Source of the DNA: Ptychodera flava
Lineage: Eukaryota; Hemichordata; Enteropneusta; Ptychoderidae
DNA length: 64,000 nucleotides
Assembly (NCBI RefSeq): GCF_041260155.1
Contig: NW_027248277.1
Span: forward strand, 4,758,410 to 4,822,409
Direction of reading: 5' to 3'
Shown here: positions 11,197 to 21,090 of the stretch, one piece after another
Layout: every line of letters begins with the position of its first letter
Numbering within the stretch: the stretch's first letter is position 1
Program-made: the position numbers and the translations under genes
The notes under the pieces: model-generated
Told to the model about the DNA's origin: nothing
Databases searched by the model: none
The model's input: the letters and a program-made list of their open reading frames with translations, nothing else

Positions 11197-12045
11197 ATGG
11201 AGTTTATAGAGGACAAGGTAGACACAAATCATTGCAACCTAGACACACTGCCTGTTTTACCTGGGGTTGGCAGAAAAACAGCAAAAGAAATTATGAGACT
11301 TAGGGACCAGCCTGGGGGGGTCACCCCGAGGGGGCTTGAGAAAATCAGGAATTTTAGACCCCAAGCTGACTTTTTCGACATGATAACCTATGGGCCAAGG
11401 ACAGCAGGTGCCCAACGTAGGGAATGTCACACCATCGACTATGACACCAGGGGAGGGGATGATTGGGCGACAAAAACAGCCCGGGACTGGGATGAAGAAG
11501 ATTCCCTAGCATCAGTCCCCGTCCCTGGACTAGCCCAGAGAGTAGATAGGCTAAGCCAAAGCTATGACAACAGCATGAAAAAACGAGCCTACCAAAGGCT
11601 AGAAAACAACGACGTGGCTGACGAACAACCCCACAGGGAGGTAAGGATGGGACAAATGGTTAACCCCTCCCACTATCCATCCGACGATGATTTCCTTTCT
11701 GACGGCGATGACTGGCGCCCTCACCGCTCAAAGAGGGGAGAGGGGGAACACCGTCGCCACAGCGCACAGGCCCGCAGACCAGCGAACGCAGACTTTTCGT
11801 CAAGAAGGAAACTAGATGGGTTCTATAACGAACCTGACGACAACGACGGTGAGGAAATAATTTACCGTTCGGAGAGGCGAAGCCGGTGCACGGACCAACC
11901 TTACTCTCGTGACTCTAACGCATACCGCACTCCGCCGCCACCCTATCCCCTGAGTCAAAGGAGGGACTCCCCAGATAGGGAAACCCGCCAAAGACGTAGC
12001 AGGGCCAGGGAAAGCGTGAGGAGATACCAGCCCCACGGGCGATAG
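11197..12045 (+). CDS. Gag N-terminal region with helix-hairpin-helix motif
   Basis: 282 aa. Near the start, residues about 15-37 (LDTLPVLPGVGRKTAKEIM) form a textbook helix-hairpin-helix, a non-specific DNA-binding motif seen in repair and ComEA-like proteins. The rest is highly charged, with many Arg, Ser and Asp residues, as in retrotransposon matrix or linker regions. A stop at 12043-12045 ends this frame. Capsid sequence continues in another phase from about 12060, so one frameshift separates them. Confidence 0.7.
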   Translation: MEFIEDKVDTNHCNLDTLPVLPGVGRKTAKEIMRLRDQPGGVTPRGLEKIRNFRPQADFFDMITYGPRTAGAQRRECHTIDYDTRGGDDWATKTARDWDEEDSLASVPVPGLAQRVDRLSQSYDNSMKKRAYQRLENNDVADEQPHREVRMGQMVNPSHYPSDDDFLSDGDDWRPHRSKRGEGEHRRHSAQARRPANADFSSRRKLDGFYNEPDDNDGEEIIYRSERRSRCTDQPYSRDSNAYRTPPPPYPLSQRRDSPDRETRQRRSRARESVRRYQPHGR

Positions 12046-12059
12046 CATGGGGCCCTCCC

Positions 12060-12806
12060 ACAGCTAGAGGGAGCCCGCGCTATGGCACAAAGGGGAAATG
12101 GTCCGGACTCGATTCTAATTCAGAGGACACTGATGAAGATGTCCCCCCACCTACCCACCGAGATAGAGAAGCTCCGCTCAAGCGGGTTACGCTACCGAAG
12201 ACGCTGACTTTCTCGGGAGAAAAGGGAAGGAAGTGGGGCGTTTTCTATATGAAATTCACGAACTATTCAGACGCCCTAGACTGGTCGGATAATGAACGAA
12301 AACATTATCTGTGTCGGTGTTTGGGTGGAACAGCTCATGAAATGTACACTTCATTGATAGAACAGCAAGGAAATATCAGTTACCAGCAACTCATTAGCAC
12401 ATTAGCCAAGCACTTCAGTCAATCAGACGTTGCCACCTCTACACCATTGGGGTCGCCCTATCGGCCAACTATAGATTTGATTGACAACTTGAAGGACCAG
12501 AATGAACGGCTTCAAAGAGAAATAGTGCAGTTAAAACAGCTGAACGAGTCTCAGATTGAAGATTTTGAAGAAATCACTGATTCCTTGCAGACGAAGTATG
12601 ACCAGTCAGAGGAAGACAAAGACATCTTGATTTGGGAAAAGGAGGAAGTGACGTCAGAGCTTCAGAAACTTGGGAAAAACCTTGAAGAAAAGCAGAAACA
12701 GTGTTCTGTTGTCATCAACGAAAATAAGGAACTAAAAGTTCAAATAGAAAATCTGGAAACTGAACGTCAGGAAGTCTTTCATGCGGACAGAGACTGGTCA
12801 AGATGA
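12060..12806 (+). CDS. Gag capsid N-terminal half fused to a coiled coil
   Basis: The first in-frame ATG is 12249, but the frame is open and Gag-like further upstream (TLTFSGEKGRKWGVFYMKF). The pattern F-G ... W ... F ... W ... L ... L-G-A ... Y ... L ... HF is that of a Ty3/Gypsy capsid. After LAKHF (about 12415) capsid similarity ends. From about 12475 a heptad-rich coiled coil begins (DNLKDQNERLQREIVQLKQL). The frame stops at 12804-12806, overlapping the next frame by ATGA. Confidence 0.72.
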   Translation, partial: TARGSPRYGTKGKWSGLDSNSEDTDEDVPPPTHRDREAPLKRVTLPKTLTFSGEKGRKWGVFYMKFTNYSDALDWSDNERKHYLCRCLGGTAHEMYTSLIEQQGNISYQQLISTLAKHFSQSDVATSTPLGSPYRPTIDLIDNLKDQNERLQREIVQLKQLNESQIEDFEEITDSLQTKYDQSEEDKDILIWEKEEVTSELQKLGKNLEEKQKQCSVVINENKELKVQIENLETERQEVFHADRDWSR

Positions 12807-13864
12807 ACAACACGCATAGAAGTGAAATGGAAATTCTTGAAAAGAAATTGGAACAGAGTGAGGAGCAGAACAGACAACATCAGGAGCTTCAGGCACGACT
12901 TAACAAGACCATTCTGGCAATGTCAAGCGTCAATAATGACACTGTAAAAGCATATGAGGGGAGACTTGAAAATATGGAAGAAGCCAGGAGCAACATGCAG
13001 AAACAAATTGACACATTGAAGGAACAGAATGATTTCCTGACTTCTGAAATGACTGCAAGTGAATTAGAGTACAAACATCAAGCCAAAGAATTTGAAGATA
13101 CCATTCAACAAATGACGGACACATTGAAAGAAGAAGAAAAGTATATTTCAGCCCTCACAGATGAAAATGCTTGTCTTAAGAGACTTGTTGACAGCAAGCA
13201 AGAGAAAGCTTCACACTTTGAAGAGGTGACACAGGAGTTGGTTGCAGTAATGGCAGAGCTGGACTTCTATAAAAAGAAATTCAAGAATTTGCAGGAAGAG
13301 TTGACACCATTGAAAGAAAAGAGTCGTCCTATCCAACCCATATTATCCGAGACGCGCACTCTTGACATCATCACTGAGCTGACATCAGAAATTAACAATC
13401 TTAAAAGGGAAGCAGAAATCAAAGAAGAGATTATAGCATCCCAGAAGTTAGAAATTGAGCAATTGAATGACAGAGTGCAGAAGTCACAATTCATCGAGAA
13501 ACCATCTGATAATGATGTTCAGCTGCTAGAACAGTTGCTCAGTGATGAAGCTCAAGAAATTCCGGCTTTCCAGGAAAACAATCAGTTCTTGGTTTCCCAG
13601 ACACAAGCAAACATCGCTCAAAATGAATGCAGTGATCGGACTGCAGGTGACACCAAAGTGGATAGTCAGGCAGCGACACAGAGTGCAACAAACGCTATTG
13701 CAGTAGTTCGCCCAGCTGTCTCATCAATTACTGACAGTCCTCTTACCTGCAGCGATCACTTAACTGGACATTGGCAAAAAGGGAAGCAGCCTGTTCAAGA
13801 CCATGCAACTGCGCCCTCATTGTCAGAGCATTTAAACTCCCAAGGGTCATCCAAGAAGGCCTAG
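12803..13864 (+). CDS. long coiled-coil segment inside the Gypsy-like gag-pol
   Basis: 353 aa. Residues 1-230 are almost continuous heptads rich in Glu, Lys and Gln (EILEKKLEQSEEQNRQHQEL ... NNLKREAEIKEEIIASQKLE). They are followed by a Ser/Thr/Gln-rich tail. It continues the coiled coil that begins at about 12475, one base out of frame. No capsid or CCHC motif is seen. Its base use and lack of retroelement similarity suggest captured host coding sequence, but I cannot identify a parent gene. Confidence 0.6.
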   Translation: MNNTHRSEMEILEKKLEQSEEQNRQHQELQARLNKTILAMSSVNNDTVKAYEGRLENMEEARSNMQKQIDTLKEQNDFLTSEMTASELEYKHQAKEFEDTIQQMTDTLKEEEKYISALTDENACLKRLVDSKQEKASHFEEVTQELVAVMAELDFYKKKFKNLQEELTPLKEKSRPIQPILSETRTLDIITELTSEINNLKREAEIKEEIIASQKLEIEQLNDRVQKSQFIEKPSDNDVQLLEQLLSDEAQEIPAFQENNQFLVSQTQANIAQNECSDRTAGDTKVDSQAATQSATNAIAVVRPAVSSITDSPLTCSDHLTGHWQKGKQPVQDHATAPSLSEHLNSQGSSKKA

Positions 13865-16818
13865 GCATGACCCAAGAAACCCCAAAAGGCCTACTGGACC
13901 AGACAGGAAACAGTCGAAGTAGATCTGTCGACCTCAAAACAACTGTGAGGAATGCTGTTACTCCAGATATGGGCATATCTACACAAACTGACCTTGAAGG
14001 AGGGTGGATAAAGCCACTGGGAGTTGATGGAGTAGATATGGTGAACAGCACTGGAGGTGGGAAGACAGGCCACTCGCCTGGTTTCACCATTTGGAGTAAA
14101 ATAACTTCTCATAAAGTAGAATACGGTAAATACTATAGAAGTTGTCTAGCGGTGGCAATAATCATAATGTTGTATTTGCTGACCCAAGGACTCTTCACTG
14201 ATGGCCATGTGACCATCAAACTGTATCCTGCCATTACCCTGACTAGCCGTTGTGAAAGGAACATCAGTGTTTGCCCCGACTTTGACAAATGGAGAACGAC
14301 CATGATAATTGCCTGCAGTGGATATACAGCAGTGATGCATTGCCTACATCACAAGTGGGAAAGACGGGCGATTGTAACTCTGCAAAGGCCATGGGACCCT
14401 GGCAGAGCATCATGGGAGGGCGAATACAACCACAAAGAGGACCCTACACCAATCACGATTTATCAACTTGTGTCTGGCTCTATGTATAGTGTACCTATTT
14501 CGGTGGAGGACCAAGAAATACAAGCGGTAGTGGATACAGCTGCCGAAGTAACAATCATTTCAGACCGCCTTTACCATGGACTTGCGGACCGCCCTCCAGT
14601 TATAAAGGTTACGACTATGCAGACAGCAGGCAGAGAAATGGGTATGAAAGCCTACCAGGTGGGGCCAGTCACTAGCCAACTAGGTACCACCCAGTTTACC
14701 GAAAATGTGTATGTCGCACCAATAGGGGACGACATGCTTTTTGGCGCAGACTCCATGCGATCGAGACTGATTGTGTTAGATATGCTCAACAACCGTCTAA
14801 TGTTCGATGATGAGACTGTCCCCATGGTTTTTGGTCGTAAGGGAAATTTCGGTGGGGTTGCAAAGGTCACACTGCAGGGTAGAACAACTACACCTCCTAA
14901 CTCAGTGGTTAGGGCCCCATGCCACCTAAGTCAAACCCTCGGGGAGTATATGATCGAACCCATTTTGGAGTTACAGGTCATTATGCCCCGGACGGTTCAC
15001 GAAGGTGGCCAGCAACCCAAAGTGTGTTTTGTCAACCCAACTGAAGTACCGATAACCTTAAGAGGGAGCAGACGGCCGCCGGACCCTGACACCACAGCAC
15101 TCTCAGGCTCCGACGCGATGCCAACCAATGGTCCGGATATGACGCTATCAGCTGACCCGGATACAGGGACTGGCCCTGATCAAAGGAACAAGGACAGCAC
15201 AAGTCTAGAGGACACTGAAGCCATGACAAGTGTCAGAGAAACGCGGTCATCACGCCAAGGGGAGCAATTCGATGAGTGCCCCACCTGGCCATGGGACCCT
15301 GGCGGAATATCATGGGATGGTGAATACAACTACATGGAGGACCCCATGGCGACGACAGCATTCCATACTCATGCTGATATCGAGCATATATGGGACAGCG
15401 AACATGCGACCTTGAAAGTCTACATAGTGACCCGCAGCAGTGAGCAAACCGAAGGCACGGCAATTCCTATGGGCACCGCAAATGACATCAAGGAAGCACA
15501 ACAGAATGACCCTGAGTTACAGTATGTGTACGAGTGGGCTTACAGTAGGACTGGACCCAGTGAGGGTGAATTGAAGCTGTCGAGCCCAGCAACTAAGCAC
15601 TACTGGATCAATAGGGAGATGTTCTTCATCACAGAAGGTGTACTGTGGAGGGAAGGAAATGAGGAAGGGGAAAAACGACTTGTCATCCCGGCCTCAATGA
15701 AATCAGAGGTCATAGACCTGAACCATTCCATCCCCTCAGCAGGACACCAGGGTGTGCAAAGAACACTCTCCAGAATCAAACTGAGGTATTACTGGCACAG
15801 AATGTCGGATGATGTAAGGAATTTCATAGCCGGCTGCCCGAAGTGTAACAAGAACAAGAAGCCTCGACAGTACTCCAAGTTCGAAATAGTCAAATTCCAT
15901 GCTGGATCTCCAATGGAACGGGTGCACCTCGACTTTTTGGGGCCACTGCCAAAGACTAAAAACATTCTGATGATGGTAGACCAGTTCACCAAGTGGGTGG
16001 AATGTATACCGCTCCCATCTCAGGAGGCAGAGGTCACAGCCCAGGCGGCAGTTAACGAGTTCTTTGCCCGTTTCGGATGTCCGTTTGAAGTGTTCACTGA
16101 CCAAGGGAGGAACTTCGAGAGCCAGCTTTTCACGGCGGTCTGCGATCTATTACACATTCACAAGCGTAGGACCACGCCATATCGGTCGTCAGCGAACGGA
16201 CAAGTTGAACGTTATAACCGTACGCTGATGAACGCGGTTAGGTGCTACGTTGGAAATTCGCAGAATGACTGGGATATCAACCTACCCCAAATTGCAGCAG
16301 CCATGCGAGTATCCGTGAATCGCAGCACCGGGTATACAGCCAACCGACTGATGCTCGGGAGGGAAGTAAACCTGCCCTCAGAGCTGATGTACAGCCAACC
16401 ATCTGCCAGCTCAGCCGAAGACTTAGGGCAATATGTACAGAACTTGGAACAGACCCTGAAGACCACACATAACATTGCACGCAAGACTCTCAAGACCGAC
16501 CAGGAGAGGATGAAGCGCGATTACGACCTTAGGATCAACACTAAAGCATATGACCTTGGAGACTGTGTATACATCTTGGACACAGCCACAATCAAGGGAA
16601 AGTGCAGGAAGCTTAGTCCTCCTTGGAAGGGCCCCGGAATCGTGGTGGAGAAACTGACACCGTACCTGTACCGAGTTAAAATCAAACGGCAGGAGACAGT
16701 GGTTCACCACGATAGGATGAAGCTGTGCAAGGACAGCACGCTACCAGATTGGATCCGAAAATATCAGGAGGCTGGTAGAAGGGGCCACAGAGATCAGAGT
16801 GTCGGTCAATACACTTAG
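13771..16818 (+). CDS. protease-integrase polyprotein of the Gypsy-like element, without RT/RNase H
   Basis: The open frame is 1015 aa. Residues 1-95 overlap the previous frame and may not be used at the start. About residues 127-145 and 175-190 are hydrophobic, membrane-like segments bracketing a Cys-containing loop with one NIS sequon. The retropepsin follows at about 250-355 (active site VVDTAAEVTIIS, with DTA for the usual DTG/DSG; the second half has DMLFGADSM). Then comes a disordered acidic linker where RT and RNase H should be. Integrase is at about 645-985: HHCC finger (HSIPSAGHQ ... CPKCNK), catalytic D, D and E in HLDFLGP, FTDQGRNF and SANGQVERYNR, and a GPY-type C-terminus. The stop is at 16816. 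Confidence 0.88.
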   Translation: MAKREAACSRPCNCALIVRAFKLPRVIQEGLGMTQETPKGLLDQTGNSRSRSVDLKTTVRNAVTPDMGISTQTDLEGGWIKPLGVDGVDMVNSTGGGKTGHSPGFTIWSKITSHKVEYGKYYRSCLAVAIIIMLYLLTQGLFTDGHVTIKLYPAITLTSRCERNISVCPDFDKWRTTMIIACSGYTAVMHCLHHKWERRAIVTLQRPWDPGRASWEGEYNHKEDPTPITIYQLVSGSMYSVPISVEDQEIQAVVDTAAEVTIISDRLYHGLADRPPVIKVTTMQTAGREMGMKAYQVGPVTSQLGTTQFTENVYVAPIGDDMLFGADSMRSRLIVLDMLNNRLMFDDETVPMVFGRKGNFGGVAKVTLQGRTTTPPNSVVRAPCHLSQTLGEYMIEPILELQVIMPRTVHEGGQQPKVCFVNPTEVPITLRGSRRPPDPDTTALSGSDAMPTNGPDMTLSADPDTGTGPDQRNKDSTSLEDTEAMTSVRETRSSRQGEQFDECPTWPWDPGGISWDGEYNYMEDPMATTAFHTHADIEHIWDSEHATLKVYIVTRSSEQTEGTAIPMGTANDIKEAQQNDPELQYVYEWAYSRTGPSEGELKLSSPATKHYWINREMFFITEGVLWREGNEEGEKRLVIPASMKSEVIDLNHSIPSAGHQGVQRTLSRIKLRYYWHRMSDDVRNFIAGCPKCNKNKKPRQYSKFEIVKFHAGSPMERVHLDFLGPLPKTKNILMMVDQFTKWVECIPLPSQEAEVTAQAAVNEFFARFGCPFEVFTDQGRNFESQLFTAVCDLLHIHKRRTTPYRSSANGQVERYNRTLMNAVRCYVGNSQNDWDINLPQIAAAMRVSVNRSTGYTANRLMLGREVNLPSELMYSQPSASSAEDLGQYVQNLEQTLKTTHNIARKTLKTDQERMKRDYDLRINTKAYDLGDCVYILDTATIKGKCRKLSPPWKGPGIVVEKLTPYLYRVKIKRQETVVHHDRMKLCKDSTLPDWIRKYQEAGRRGHRDQSVGQYT

Positions 16819-16929
16819 CTACACCAAGGAACTGACTGACCTTGCCCAATGTACTGGAGAGGGACTCGTGCCTGAGAGGGGACTTACAGGCCCCAGAGGG
16901 TACATGTTCTGAAGATCAACCAGTACGCA

Positions 16930-17125
16930 ACCACCCATCCAAAGGGGAGCTACCTCGGTAACGCCCCTAGTGACGGGAGCAATAGCAGTTGGAAATATTC
17001 CAGCTGGAACAACATAGAAGAAAGACGACCCATCCAGGAAGGGGAGCTACCTTGGTAACGCCCTCAGTGACGGGAGCAACACCGGTGGGAAATATTCTCC
17101 CCGGGAAGATTTAGAAGAAATAAAC
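16930..17125 (+). repeat. two tandem ~96-bp units before the 3' LTR
   Basis: The block GGGGAGCTACCTCGGTAACG ... GACGGGAGCAA ... GGGAAATATTC occurs at about 16930-17028 and again at 17029-17125. It is non-coding and lies between the integrase stop and the purine tract. It could be an RNA element of the transposon. Confidence 0.75.
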
Positions 17126-17206
17126 GCTATCCCTTTCTCTCTTGTCTTTTTCGTTTGTTTGTTTTGCTTCCTTCCAGGTTGTAGATGCGGTTCCCACCTG
17201 TTTGAT

Positions 17207-17220
17207 AAAACGGGGGGGAG
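17207..17220 (+). other. polypurine tract
   Basis: aaaacgggggggag lies immediately before the 3' LTR, the position of the plus-strand primer of LTR retrotransposons. Confidence 0.8.
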
Positions 17221-17510
17221 TGTAGTGTGAACAGCGCCCCCAACTGCCCCTGTCAGTTGCTAGGGGATACTGCCGACCCCCCGCGGAGTCAGCGTCCTGG
17301 GACCATGTGATAACTGCATCGGAACACACCAGATCTAAGACTACAGCCATACTAACCACATCGTACAGCTACAAGCTCCGATATATATATATACTCGCTC
17401 ACTGAGAAGCCAGATACCTTGACTGTCTGAACAGACGTATTATTCCTGTTCTGGAGAGTACATCTTGCTTCACCACGGTGAGTACATATATTCACCCGGC
17501 TATCACTTCA
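17221..17510 (+). repeat. 3' LTR of the Gypsy-like element
   Basis: 290 bp, TG...CA, paired with 4487-4780. Differences include a shorter C run and several substitutions. Confidence 0.93.
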
Positions 17511-18480
17511 AATGTTTCATACAGCATCAACCACTTTCCTAAGGACCACCGATAATTCTCACTGTAAGATCTGTCTAGAGTCACTATTTACAACAAAAGT
17601 AGGAAAACAGCACACTGATACAGAACGAAAGCATTGTGAATATTTCAAAACTACCCTTTAAAAGTTTGTACAATTGGTACAACGAAGTAATGCCCTGAGT
17701 TGATCCAACTCGCGTACCCCTCTCAACAAAGTGAGATCGACCTGGATACAACGCCCTCAACGTGCTTCTTGAACTTAGAATGGCGGTGATCGCTAAGGTT
17801 GAAGTCGTTGTTTATAAACCATAAATCGGAGTAATCTTCCTCCATCGGATGGAAATATCGACAGATTTCAACAAAATTAACATCATCAGATATGCAGGTA
17901 TTTTATGTCATCTTATTTTGCACACACAATCGATATTCCGCCCGATATTTATGGCAATGTGATGGAAGGTGTATCTGTACTGTTGCCTGTAGACAACCCC
18001 TTGTCAAAATCGATCAAAATTTTCGATAAAAATTTACAAAATTGTAAGATTCCTTCATCGGTATACAAAGGAAGTGAGCGACTGCATCTCTAAGAATGTC
18101 CGATCCAAAATTTCAATTTTAAAATGAAAAAATAACGCCAATATTTAAATATCAACAAAATTTTTGACCAATGTTGTCATTGGGGTATGCCGTGTACAAC
18201 GGCAGTCAAATACCTCCATGACAAAATTGGTCAAAATTGTTGATGATAAATCCACAAAACATCTCCGTTTTGGATTTCTAACATCCCTGAGATGGATCGA
18301 CTGACAAAAATCACAATTTTTGTCAACAACCATATTTCTAAATTTGTAAAAATAACCTTGCAATCAACTTGTTGCCATGACATCCTTGTCAACAATGCAG
18401 TCAAGTCAATGCAATGCGTTCAAACTTCAACGCTCACAAAATATTTCCTTTCAAAAAATTCCTCCAAATTCTGACATTTT
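17511..18480 (+). repeat. segmental duplication copy 1, part b (pairs with 63059-64000)
   Basis: Resumes the homology interrupted by the LTR element and reaches the point matching the right end of the window. It is non-coding as far as I can see. Confidence 0.88.
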
Positions 18481-18520
18481 GATGTCAAGTAGACATACAC
18501 TTCATGTTGGTGTATTTTAT

Positions 18521-19436
18521 CTACTTGGAAAATACTTTGATTTGGTCTCTGCCAGCCTCTACAACACCAATTTTATCACCCATGACTGCAATGTACACAG
18601 GGTATCTCACATTACCTTCCAACAGATTACAGATCCACTTTCCATCACATCGATATTTTAGGATTCTATCAAAGACATGACAAACATAAACATTATCATC
18701 TTCATCCACAGCAATGTATCCATCGTATCCCACAATGCCCTTTGGTATCATACTTTGTCCGAATTGATGTAAAAAATTCAGGTCCCTGTCAAAACACTTG
18801 ATGCATCCATTGCCACTGTCATAAACCATGATGACATTGTTGCTGTTTACAACCACAGACACCGGCCAGTTGAATTGCCCTTGGCCTCTAATTTGACCAT
18901 CGACTTCTTTGACATACTCTCCACTTTGAGTGTACTTGACCAGTCTATCATCTCTGTCCTCAGGTCTCAATGATGTCCAAAGAGGTCAAACTCAAAGTGA
19001 CCAAAACAAAGTCATCCATCAGAGCTATGTCAAAGACTACTTTGATGTTTTCAGGTAGAGTAATTATTTGGATAATTTTACCGTTTTCATCACAAACAAC
19101 AATTTGTTTATTTTCATCATCAAGTATGAAATAGTGGTTGAAACGTGAGATGGCTACACTCAGTGGCCGGAATGGCTTTGCAAACTGACCATCAAAGCTT
19201 CCTAGGACTTTGTCACAGGTATAATCTTTGTTCAATATCTGTACAATATTGTTACCACTGGTCACACACCACAAGTTTATCACGGTGGAAGACTAAACCT
19301 CTTGGACTCTTGAACTTTTGTCCTTGGTCTTGATGTTGACCATTAACCGATGTCACTGACCAGTCACCTGAAAGGTCAAAGGTCAAATCTGTGAAAATTA
19401 TTGAATGCATTGTTGCACAGCTTACTTTTTGTTCTG
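18521..19436 (-). pseudogene. NHL-repeat exon of a TRIM2/TRIM3-like gene, frameshifted
   Basis: Read on the minus strand from a splice acceptor (ttttacag at 19437 and above) to a stop at 18521. Three overlapping frames together form one beta-propeller: KFKSPRGLVFHRDKLVVCDQ, then FAKPFRPLSVAISRFNHYFI, then GQFNWPVSVVVNSNNVIMVY and later blades. These are NHL repeats as in TRIM-NHL proteins, where the propeller binds RNA or protein. Single-base shifts are needed near 19250 and near 18965. RING, B-box and coiled-coil exons are not seen upstream. It may be a decayed paralogue of an expanded family, or have sequencing errors. Confidence 0.7.
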
Positions 19437-19566
19437 CTGTAAAAAGAAACACTTTAATTCAAATAATTTTTTCACTGCAACAGAAGTTTTTTAAATTCAC
19501 ATAAATTCTTTGAAGTATAATGTTATTTTTTGAAAACTTCTCCCTCAATTATTGGTCATTTTGCGG

Positions 19567-21090
19567 ATTTACCATGGTAACATTTTCAACAGAAATAGGC
19601 AAAGTCAGTATTTTTGTCATACATTTTTCATTTATTATACTAAATTTCCAATTCTTCCAATTTCGCACATTTATTTTAAAGATGTTGCTATCATGTACCA
19701 AAATACGAAGTCCTTCACTTATTACTAGTAACCATGGCAACATGTTTTTGAGACAATTGCTCAAAATATTAATTTTCCTGTAACTTTTGTATTTCATGTA
19801 GTAGGTCCAAAATTTTTTCGCAAAAGATCACAGCTTGTCATAAGCTTGTTTATTTTGTATTAATGCATTAGAATTGTCATGCATAACAAGTAACCATGGC
19901 AACATGTTCAAAATTTGCTTTTCTTCATATTCTGTTTTGCTTTTGAAGTAAAATGAAAATTCTTTCGCAAAAGTTGTAAGACTGTAAAAGCTTGCTCAGT
20001 GGTGCAGTACATTGATACATATAACAACGGATTTTTTTTCATTTGCTCAAAATTACTATTTCCTAATAGCTAATGTTTGTAGTTGAAATTGAAAATCTCT
20101 AGTAAATATTGACATACTGTAGTTCACTTTTGTCATAATTTTTTAATTTCTTACACTGAATTTCAAAATTTTACAATATAGCACATTTGTTAATCTTTAA
20201 GATGTACTTATTATGTACCAAATTTGAATTCATACACTTATTACTGTAACCATGGCAACGTTTTCTTGATAACTATGCCCATAGTATTTATTTTTCTGTA
20301 ACCTTTGTATTTCATGCAGTAGATCCAAATTGTTTTTGCAAAATTTCACAGTTGGACATTAGGTTGTTTGTTATGCATTAATGCATTAGTACAGTCATGC
20401 ATAACAAGTAACCATGGCAACATAAATGGTCAAAATGTGCTTTTCTTCATAACCCTCTTATGCTGTTGAAGTAAAATGAAAAATCTTTCATAAAAGTTGT
20501 AAGAGTGAGTTAAGCTTGTTCATGGTGTAGGAATATATTACTACACTAGAGTATTATCAGTTACCATGGCAACAGATTTTATTCCATTTGCTCAAAATTA
20601 TCATTGCTTTGTAACATGTTTTTTCAGTTGAAATAGAAATTCTCTTGGAAATATTCACTGACACGTAATGTAAACTTTGTCAATGATATGCCAATGTATT
20701 GAAACACTCATAGAATGTTTGGCTGGTATCCATGGCAATATTCTTTAATTATTGCTCAAAAATTTTTATTATGTCAACAAAGTTTGAATTTGTGAACATT
20801 TTAACGAAAATTCTGTAGTGTTCTCCTGCATTTTTGTGAGTGTGAATATAGGACTGAACTAAACTTTTTGTTTGTGTACCAGTACATTAATACACTTGTG
20901 TGCTACTGGTAACCATAGCAACAGTTTTATTCTATTTGTTTAAAATTTCATCATAACATTTTCTCATTAAAAATAAAATGAAAATTCTCAAGTATGAATA
21001 GTTCTTAAACTGTTGTCAAATTCCAAATGATAACTTTATCAACAAATGAATTGATAGAGTCTTGGAATGTCTGTTTTCCATGGCAACAGT
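19567..21090. repeat. degenerate ~165-bp satellite carrying an X-box-like palindrome
   Basis: Nine sites matching or nearly matching GTAACCATGGCAAC start near 19568, 19728, 19890, 20246, 20408, 20560, 20726, 20909 and 21074. Spacing is 152-183 bp, with one double step of 356. Between them the units are strongly diverged. A higher-order period of about 520 bp is visible (19680 onward against 20200 onward). The motif matches the RFX X-box palindrome class. No gene is seen in the interval. Confidence 0.8.

Larger units (their letters stand above)
4487..17510 (+). mobile_element. Ty3/Gypsy-like LTR retrotransposon, RT-less, with coiled-coil cargo and a nested DIRS-like element
   Basis: It is bounded by LTRs 4487-4780 and 17221-17510, both TG...CA, and flanked by AATG (4483-4486 and 17511-17514). 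The empty site, with one AATG, is present in duplication copy 2 near 63057-63062. Coding parts in order are Gag N-terminus (11197-12045), capsid plus coiled coil (about 12060-13864, two frames), and protease-integrase (13771-16818). No reverse transcriptase or RNase H motif is found between protease and integrase. The LTRs differ at roughly 3 percent of sites plus small indels. Subtracting the nested 5.35-kb element leaves about 7.7 kb. Confidence 0.9.

Noticed and set aside
11197..12045. Host DNA repair gene, suggested by the helix-hairpin-helix
   Set aside because: The frame lies inside the LTR element just before capsid sequence, and the rest is Gag-like and charged.
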